Shown in pieces: positions 27,270 through 32,360 of a stretch of DNA of 32,360 nucleotides. The stretch covers positions 1 to 32,360 of the forward strand of contig JQDQ01000202.1 of the NCBI GenBank assembly GCA_000747625.2, read 5' to 3'. The notes below the pieces were generated by a model that saw only the letters and a list, made by a program, of their open reading frames with translations, had not been told where the DNA came from and ran no database searches. A program made the position numbers and the translations under genes. The stretch comes from Smithella sp. SCADC (lineage in GTDB: Bacteria; Desulfobacterota; Syntrophia; Syntrophales; Smithellaceae). Each line of letters starts with the position of its first letter. The first letter of the stretch is position 1.

Positions 27270-27547
27270 TTAGACCTTTTATTTAACGTAGCTTCGATTT
27301 CATCAAACATTTTTTCCTGTGCTTTCGTCCGGCCACCTCGTACATCAGCCTCACCTTGTGAAATAAGCTTCAACATACCGATGGCATTGCGCATATTTTC
27401 ATAACTTTCAGGATCTTGCAGTACCGCCCGCGGTTCTCCATTCTGAGTTATAATGACAGGTCTTTGCGTTTCATTGATTTGCTTGAGCAAATCCGCGGCT
27501 TTCGATTTTAAATATGTAACTGGCTTAATATCGTTTATGATATTCAT
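27266..27547 (-). CDS. Phd/YefM-family antitoxin
   Basis: A 93-residue protein with the Phd/YefM N-terminal DNA-binding fold: DIKPVTYLKSKAADLLKQIN, then RPVIITQNGEPRAVLQDPESYE. The C-terminal part (KMFDEIEATLNKRSK) would wrap the toxin. GGAGGT precedes the ATG. The large palindrome just upstream is the likely operator for its autoregulation. Confidence 0.92.
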   Translation of the reverse strand: MNIINDIKPVTYLKSKAADLLKQINETQRPVIITQNGEPRAVLQDPESYENMRNAIGMLKLISQGEADVRGGRTKAQEKMFDEIEATLNKRSK

Positions 27548-27558
27548 GATTTTTACCT

Positions 27559-27597
27559 CCGGTTTGAATATGGTACAATATTCGGACCGGATGTCAA
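27559..27597 (-). promoter_or_regulatory. Operator and promoter of the RelE/ParE-Phd pair
   Basis: The palindrome is CCGGT-2-GAATAT-6-ATATTC-2-ACCGG (27559-27590). It lies next to a consensus -35 TTGACA (27592-27597, minus strand). The best -10 is TACCAT (27570-27575), 16 bases on. The palindrome fills the space between them, a good position for repression by the antitoxin complex. Confidence 0.75.
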
Positions 27598-27604
27598 GTG
27601 ATTT

Positions 27605-28597
27605 CTAGTAATTTTTACGGGCAAGGATGGTTTCGCATTCAGTCGCTAAATCGCTTAGCATTTCCAAGTTACCTACGTTATCGACCGCCATCAATAAATT
27701 CTCCAGTCCGTTGCCGATATGGCTAAGAAAAGCCGGTTTATTTTTTTTAAGCCCTAGAAAACCGTAAGCACCCAAAGCCTGCAAAAGCCTCTGCACCGAA
27801 CCCATCCAAAAATTATGGATAAATTCATCGCGGCTGTAAGTGGGATTTAATAGTTCATAGTAAAAGGTCAACAACTCGTTTCTTTCTTCATCTGCCAAAG
27901 TAACGTAAGGATCGCAGATCAGTGAACCCAAGTCGTAAAAGAGACATCCCTGGCGCATCCCCTGAAAATCAATCATCACCGGCCTGCCGTTTTTAATCAT
28001 GATATTCTGCGACTGAAAATCACGGTGAATCAGACAGGGTTCAATTTTTTGCAGGCGCGCGGAAAGCGCGTCCAGTTCCTTATTCAATTTTGCGGCGTCC
28101 GCTGATGAAAGTTTTATTTTGCAGACTTCCCCGACAAGATTCTCCAGAAAATAGTCATGCTCCCATTTATATAACCGTGGGCCGTAACCTTCGGACAATT
28201 TCACATCCGCGGGAACCGATTTCAGATCAAAGGAATGCAGACGGTAAATTTGCGTGAGCGCCTGAAAATAATAATCGCGCCTTTCATTCCAGGGAAGAGT
28301 CCTTTGCGACCACAAATCAACCTCGCCCAAGTCTTCAATCAGGATAAAATGTTTTGATATATCCTGCGTGACAATCCGCGGCACATTAATATTCAGCGAT
28401 GCCATAAATCTGTTGATGCCGGTCCAGTGGGCGTTTTCCGCTACTTCATCGCCGTAATGCATAAAAACAAAGCTGTCTTGATGTGGCAGGGATACTCGAA
28501 AAAAACTGCGATCGGAACCGCCCTTCTTGATCGGTTCCAGTTCAAAATCAGCCTTGCCCAGATGTTCTCTTAAAAATTTTTGAATTTCCTTATTCAT
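27605..28597 (-). CDS. AmgK-like sugar kinase (aminoglycoside phosphotransferase fold)
   Basis: This 330-residue protein belongs to the COG3178 group, which includes AmgK, the anomeric kinase that phosphorylates MurNAc and GlcNAc in cell-wall recycling. It has GGSDRSFFRV as the nucleotide-binding loop (about 26-35), FILIEDLGEVDLW, the catalytic HRDFQSQN (His191 to Asn198) and the metal-binding IDFQGMRQG (Asp210). The partner MurU nucleotidyltransferase is not in the window, so the recycling role is inferred. The partial copy at 26744-26871 shows that the gene end was duplicated. It ends near the start of the toxin-antitoxin operon. Confidence 0.82.
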   Translation of the reverse strand: MNKEIQKFLREHLGKADFELEPIKKGGSDRSFFRVSLPHQDSFVFMHYGDEVAENAHWTGINRFMASLNINVPRIVTQDISKHFILIEDLGEVDLWSQRTLPWNERRDYYFQALTQIYRLHSFDLKSVPADVKLSEGYGPRLYKWEHDYFLENLVGEVCKIKLSSADAAKLNKELDALSARLQKIEPCLIHRDFQSQNIMIKNGRPVMIDFQGMRQGCLFYDLGSLICDPYVTLADEERNELLTFYYELLNPTYSRDEFIHNFWMGSVQRLLQALGAYGFLGLKKNKPAFLSHIGNGLENLLMAVDNVGNLEMLSDLATECETILARKNY

Positions 28598-28614
28598 AAA
28601 CCCTATGTCTTGTC

Positions 28615-28811
28615 ATTACCCGGCTTGACCGGGTAATCCAGTATTATAAGGAACTGGTTCCCCGCTTGCGCGGGGACGACGCCTGGATTCCGGATCACCA
28701 GACATGCGCCTGGCCTTGAGTCTGGAATGACAAAAATAATGTCCCCCGCTGGCGGGGGTCAGGGGGTGGATTTACTAACTTTCGTGTTATACCGGTCCCG
28801 CATACGCGGGA
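28615..28811. repeat. Array of palindromic repeats
   Basis: The 386-base gap has no gene but holds four hairpins: ATTACCCGG-5-CCGGGTAAT (28615-28637), CCCCGC-TTGC-GCGGGG (28660-28675), CCCCCGC-TG-GCGGGGG (28743-28758) and TCCCGC-ATAC-GCGGGA (28796-28811). A further word, CCCTTGAAGGGAGAGG...GAGGGTGAAA (28867-28898), recurs in altered form at 29831-29863. Confidence 0.75.
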
Positions 28812-28983
28812 TAAACTCCGGCCGGCCATGGTGCCCTTTAGGGTATAAATCCAGAAAATCTCCTTTCCCTTGAAGGGAGAGGTTGGGCGAGGGTGAAATA
28901 TTTTCTTTAATATGTTGAATGCCTAGTATGATAAAGCTTTGCGGGGAGAATCAGCGTCAAATGTCAAGATTAAAGATTTGGCC

Positions 28984-29310
28984 TCATTTCGCAAAACTGT
29001 TTGAACCGCCTTTCATAACTTTAAACTTCCTTCCAGTTGCGGTAAATTTTTCAATTTTTAATTTCTTAAGTCCGGCTTCTTTGTTTTTCAATAATTTTTC
29101 GTAGAATTTTATCGAATCACTGTCCCTTTTTATAAAGCCCTCAATGAAATTAATATGTAACGCCGGAAGATTTAGAGCGTTAAATTGATTTAATATATTT
29201 TTATTCCGTTTAATTGCTCTCTTATATCCCTTTATTAATTCCTTCTCGGTTTTGATTCTTGCTTCATAATCAGCAATGCAAGATTCAATATAATCTAATT
29301 TATTAAACAT
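28984..29310 (-). CDS. Hypothetical coiled-coil protein
   Basis: A 108-residue, lysine-rich, mostly helical protein (YEARIKTEKELIKGYKRAIK; RDSDSIKFYEKLLKNKEAGL). Regular hydrophobic spacing suggests a coiled coil. AGAAGGA sits well placed before the ATG. I recognise no family. It may be a small structural or phage-like protein; there is no functional clue from its neighbours. Confidence 0.5.
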   Translation of the reverse strand: MFNKLDYIESCIADYEARIKTEKELIKGYKRAIKRNKNILNQFNALNLPALHINFIEGFIKRDSDSIKFYEKLLKNKEAGLKKLKIEKFTATGRKFKVMKGGSNSFAK

Positions 29311-29600
29311 AATTCCTTCTTTTATGCCTTTTCTTCTTTAGCCATTCTCATTACAAAAAGCATCCAACAATGTCAATAATGATGTCTCTCTACCCACAAT
29401 ATCCCTATTCTACTAGTTTTCAAGCCGTAATCAATGAAGCCGGGGATTTTTCTCTTTTAAAAATAATGAATCGTGCTATTATATATTCAACCTATCGGAG
29501 AAAGCCAGCAAACGGTCGGTTGATGAACGATACAAATAATTTTAATGATAAGCAAATCAAGCGTGTTTCATTGATAGATTAAATAAAGAGGTGGTGAATT
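29311..29600. other. Intergenic region with a possible small-gene promoter
   Basis: There is an open frame of 70 codons (29370-29582), but it lacks an SD and protein-like character. TATTAT near 29476 with an upstream TTTTAA-like word is a weak candidate promoter for the small gene at 29601. Nothing else is visible. Confidence 0.3.
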
Positions 29601-29771
29601 ATGGGGGGAAGAGAGCAAGAAAAGGGGGAAGGACCGAGAAGGATTATGGTTAACTCTGATGAGGAAATAATAGAGGCTCTAAAAAAAATAAATGAAACTC
29701 TCAAAGTAAAAGAAAGAAGAACGATTATTTGTAACGAAGGAAAGGCAACAAGGAGAATGCCGGGTAAATAG
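29601..29771 (+). CDS. Small basic hypothetical protein (56 residues)
   Basis: It begins MGGREQEKGEGPRRIMVNSD and continues EEIIEALKKINETLKVKER. It is rich in Lys, Arg and Glu, with a helix of about 20 residues in the middle. The reason to call it is the strong Shine-Dalgarno GAGGTGG at good distance from the ATG. It overlaps no other gene. The family is not recognised. Confidence 0.45.
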   Translation: MGGREQEKGEGPRRIMVNSDEEIIEALKKINETLKVKERRTIICNEGKATRRMPGK

Positions 29772-29888
29772 CACTTAATTCAGGTCATCATTGGTGCACT
29801 TTGAACGGGGATTCACCCTTTGAAACAGTCACCCTTGAGGGGAAAGACCGAGGGAGGGTGAAATTCTTTTCCATTCACTCTTCACCCT

Positions 29889-30560
29889 TCACTTTTCCGT
29901 TTCTGCTTCGCGCTCAAAATCGCCGGGCTGGCTTATTTGCTTCTCGTAATATTTCGTCGCGTTTCCGTAACAAGTGATAAAGGATTCAATAATCTTGTCA
30001 TAAGGCAAATCAGCAAAGGAACCGTGATCGGCAATGTATTCCATGTGGCGCCGGCCTTCCATATCAAAAGGATGAAAGATAGCATCGTTTATCCCGTCAA
30101 AATCCAGCGGTTTTACCTTGAATTTCTTGCACAAAGATAAATTGAATGTTGGCGTAGCCTTCAACCAGCGTCCATCGAGAAAAACATCGTTAAAGCCATG
30201 GTAAAAAAATATATCCGTTTGCATGATTTCTTTAAGCCTTTCCGTAGTAAGGTGATTGCGGACATTGGCAAAATGCAGCTTAGCGGGGATACCCTGTGCG
30301 CGTAAGGCGGCGGCCAGCGTTACAGCTTTGGTTACGCAAAAACCATAACCCTGACGCAAAATAGTACTGGCCTTAAAACCGTCGCGGGAAACATCGATCC
30401 GGTATGGATCGTAATAAATACCATCCCGGACGGCATAGTAAAGCTTGACGGCTTTCTCACGGGGTGTTTTTGCTTCAATGACAGCTTTTTGCGCAAAAGC
30501 CTGAACCTCCGGCGCATTGCTGTCGATAAATTCTGTCGGTTTTAAATATTCTTCGTTCAT
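29889..30560 (-). CDS. Transglutaminase-like cysteine protease family protein
   Basis: A 223-residue protein with the transglutaminase-like core. Catalytic Cys75 is in GYGFCVTKAVTLAAALRAQG, and His121 is in FYHGFNDVFLDGRWLKATPTF. The usual third position (Asp) is in a TPTF segment here. Prokaryotic members act as proteases or amidases and few have known substrates. No signal peptide is seen. AGAGG precedes the ATG. No obvious pathway partner is adjacent. Confidence 0.82.
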   Translation of the reverse strand: MNEEYLKPTEFIDSNAPEVQAFAQKAVIEAKTPREKAVKLYYAVRDGIYYDPYRIDVSRDGFKASTILRQGYGFCVTKAVTLAAALRAQGIPAKLHFANVRNHLTTERLKEIMQTDIFFYHGFNDVFLDGRWLKATPTFNLSLCKKFKVKPLDFDGINDAIFHPFDMEGRRHMEYIADHGSFADLPYDKIIESFITCYGNATKYYEKQISQPGDFEREAETEK

Positions 30561-30687
30561 AGTACCTCTGCAAATTAAATGCTATGTTCCATGAATTCCA
30601 TCGGCTGTCATTCCCGCCACCACTGTCATACCAGCGAAGGAGACTGAAGACAACAAGGGAAAAGATACGAATACTATTGTGAGAAAG

Positions 30688-31392
30688 TTAATACATATTT
30701 GCTATATCTTCCAAAATCTTTAAAAGCCGCGGCAATCTTGCCTGGTTTGCATGATCTGGTAGCAATTGTCCCGGAATTGCATCAAGAAAATTTTCATCAG
30801 CTAAGAATATTCGAAACGTCGTGGAAAGAAAAGTTTTCAATTCGTCACAGGAATTTTTAATTTCATCAACTATTTCTCGACGCCCATCCAGAACAGTTAT
30901 AATATCTTCCATGTCGTGACTGGCTACATAATCTCCCTTGCCGCGCCCCTTAAAAGCTTCGATTTTGGTTGCAAGAAAATAAGGGGAGTGACGAGTTTTA
31001 TGGCGAGCTCATTATTGAGCTGCACATCATTTGCATTCTCAATGGCAGGCAGATACCAATGACATGGAGAATCCGAGAATATCCTTTTTTGTGGGCATGA
31101 CGTCAACTTTGATACCATCGACTACCCAGCGACATAACGGCGCATCTTCGCTAATATCATTTCTAAAACCCTTGCTTCGAAGATCTGCCTCAAGTCTGGA
31201 GTATTCCATCCTTGTAGCAATATCAATAATCACGTCCACATCCTTTGTCACCCGGACTTCCGGCATCGCGGGATCCGTAATGAATAAGCCCGTGGCACAA
31301 CCACCGACGAAAACTACTTTCTCCCTAAGACTGCCAAGCCGCCTGGCCACAGTAGTGATCATTTGGATATTCACATTTCTAGGATTGATCAT
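30688..31392 (-). pseudogene. Nucleotidyltransferase (AbiEii/MenT-like) gene with two frameshifts
   Basis: Three reading frames join into one protein. The first (from ATG 31392) has VVFVGGCATGLFITDPAMPE and then TKDVDVIIDI, the NTase GG...DVD signature, to ILGFS near 31070. The second has WYLPAIENANDVQLNNELAI to about 30982. The third has FLATKIEAFKGRGKGDYVAS and MEDIITVLDGRREIVDEI, to 30688. The shifts fall near 31060 and in the C-run at 30981-30986; both could be real mutations or sequencing errors. Such NTases form antitoxin-controlled pairs or act on tRNA in known systems. It overlaps the winged-helix gene by four bases. Confidence 0.72.
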
Positions 31393-31901
31393 AATGATTC
31401 CAATCGTGCTTTGAGTTCTTTGATGGCGATTTCTCTTTCACGGGTTCTTCCGTCGCGGATTGCATCGACCAAGGCCAATAATTCATAGAGTTTTCTATCT
31501 TTTAAAGCAGCCTTCGGAACAGACTTGTAAAGAGGCGAAAATTCATATCCACGGACAGTGCCTTCCGGATCAGGCCATACAGGAGGAGGTTCCGTTGGTT
31601 GAGAAATAACGTCTTTGAGAGGGGGCGCTGCATATGAGGTAGGTACGCCTCGGGTAAGGCTGCCATGATCTGGTGGAAAGGCATATCTAATACCGTGAAT
31701 GAGAAATTCTTCAAAAGATTTTTTCAGGGGATGCCCTTTCTGTGAACCCATTAAATGGGCTGCCGCTGCACGCCTCGTACCTGCATGGATCTCGGACGTG
31801 CTCATGAACAAATCACGAGCCAGAGATTCATAAGTCCATAAGTCTTTCCCGATGGAAACAATTTTTAAAAGAATAAATATATCTTGGGGTTTAAGAATCA
31901 T
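31389..31901 (-). CDS. Winged-helix regulator paired with the nucleotidyltransferase
   Basis: A 170-residue protein beginning MILKPQDIFILLKIV, with a helix-turn-helix, TYESLARDLFMSTSEIHAGT, followed by RRAAAAHLMG. This N-terminal half is like small MarR/winged-helix regulators that stand directly before NTase genes. Residues about 80-125 are proline-rich, and the C-terminus is a charged helix. It likely represses its own operon through the palindrome upstream and may act as antitoxin. The ATG is only a few bases from the -10 box. Confidence 0.65.
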   Translation of the reverse strand: MILKPQDIFILLKIVSIGKDLWTYESLARDLFMSTSEIHAGTRRAAAAHLMGSQKGHPLKKSFEEFLIHGIRYAFPPDHGSLTRGVPTSYAAPPLKDVISQPTEPPPVWPDPEGTVRGYEFSPLYKSVPKAALKDRKLYELLALVDAIRDGRTREREIAIKELKARLESL

Positions 31902-31907
31902 GGCGCA

Positions 31908-31936
31908 ATTATATTCGCTATTCGCGAATAGCGTAA
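31908..31936 (-). promoter_or_regulatory. Leaderless promoter with perfect palindrome
   Basis: On the minus strand there is a consensus -10 TATAAT (31908-31913) six bases before the ATG, with TTACGC (31931-31936) as a weak -35 at 17 bases. The perfect 18-base palindrome CGCTATTCGCGAATAGCG (31916-31933) lies between them, the expected place for an autorepressor. The short distance implies a leaderless transcript. Confidence 0.7.
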
Positions 31937-32110
31937 GGCATTTTTTACCTTAAGTACCCCGCCCTTGAGAGACTGCCCGGCAGTGAACCCCGACAGCAAC
32001 GCCCTGCGCAGGCCTGGGGAGGCCGGTATCCAATAGTTTTAACGATAAATAGGGCGCCTGACGTTCGCTATAATAATTCAGTGTTATGTCCTACGAATTC
32101 CTCTTGTATG

Positions 32111-32360
32111 TCAAGGGAAAAGGGTCTGGATTCTTTGAATCGCGCTATCCAGGTCAACCGTCATCGAATCGGCGATCTTCTTTTCAATGACGCAAATCAC
32201 ACTTTCGTTTAGCCGAATCCGGTTTTTTATCTCTTCGGTCGTGCCGTAACGTTGAATAAGATCTTCCACTCGTTGGACGAGGCTTACGATCCTGTCATGC
32301 ATCACTCTCTTGTCGGCGTAGTTTACTATCTCCCGTTCCTCCAGTTTTCCCTGCGGATTG
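32111..32360 (-). CDS. C-terminus of an HD-domain protein (partial)
   Basis: The gene starts beyond the window. The visible 82 codons read NPQGKLEEREIVNYADKRVM, HDRIVSLVQRVEDLIQRYG and so on to a TGA at 32111. The stretch EREIVNYADKRVMHDRIVSL is typical of the last part of small HD-domain phosphohydrolases. The metal-binding HD motif itself is outside the window. The internal GTG at 32305 is probably not the start, because the frame stays open and conserved beyond it. Confidence 0.6.
   Translation of the reverse strand, partial: NPQGKLEEREIVNYADKRVMHDRIVSLVQRVEDLIQRYGTTEEIKNRIRLNESVICVIEKKIADSMTVDLDSAIQRIQTLFP

Noticed and set aside
29370-29582. 70-codon plus-strand frame before the small gene at 29601
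   Set aside because: No Shine-Dalgarno sequence at any of its ATGs and no protein-like pattern.
32040-32110. Possible attC-like site (words GCGCCTGACGTTCG and TAATTCAGTGTTATG)
   Set aside because: The paired core sites needed for an integron attC do not match, and no integrase or cassette structure is present.

Overview
The window looks like a chromosomal segment of a Gram-negative, moderately AT-rich bacterium. It carries an outer-membrane lipoprotein carrier (LolA), an LPS-assembly lipoprotein (LptE), a PAS/GGDEF signalling protein, and housekeeping genes ilvE, comM/yifB, moaC, pyrG, rpsT and leuS. A very long GlmS-like protein paired with a beta-helix (GlmU C-terminal-like) protein, the DUF4922 fusion, and many short palindromic intergenic repeats suggest a Syntrophales-like deltaproteobacterium (Desulfobacterota). 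That placement is inference from gene content, not a database match. There are no rRNA, tRNA or CRISPR features that I can support.

Layout. 1-1113: a BrnT/BrnA-like toxin-antitoxin pair with a palindromic operator, then decayed sequence and a 147-bp inverted-repeat element that ends exactly at the lolA stop codon. 1114-4925: lolA, a cluster of DnaA-box-like 9-mers at 12-bp steps, ilvE and comM, all on the minus strand. 4926-6765: an FkbM-type methyltransferase gene lying between two copies of the comM promoter and 5' end, then the fused, internally deleted remains of a methyltransferase and an alpha/beta hydrolase. 6780-8810: a membrane PAS-PAS-GGDEF diguanylate cyclase. 9361-17570, plus strand: moaC, a membrane PH-like protein, a Fis-like DNA-binding protein, the beta-helix protein, the 1243-residue GlmS-like protein and pyrG. 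The beta-helix and GlmS-like genes overlap as TAATG and probably act together in amino-sugar supply.

17563-25859: a GGDEF remnant, rpsT with a TTG start, and then a cell-envelope group. This group is a DUF1460 amidase-like gene, an M15-type peptidase, and an 801-residue glycosyltransferase 2/DUF4922 fusion, placed between rpsT and lptE-leuS where holA might be expected. 25860-28597: a decayed metallophosphoesterase, a remnant of the 3' end of an AmgK-like sugar kinase gene, a RelE/ParE-Phd toxin-antitoxin pair with its operator, and the intact AmgK-like gene. The toxin-antitoxin pair is therefore flanked by two copies of the same gene end. 28598-32360: repeats, small unknown genes, a transglutaminase-like protein, a winged-helix/nucleotidyltransferase pair whose nucleotidyltransferase is frameshifted, and the C-terminus of an HD-domain protein running off the window.

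Two themes stand out. One is amino-sugar and peptidoglycan metabolism spread over several loci (the GlmS-like pair, AmgK-like kinase, DUF1460, M15, GT2-DUF4922). The other is strong accessory-DNA turnover between housekeeping genes: three toxin-antitoxin-type modules, several pseudogenes, partial duplications and repeat elements.
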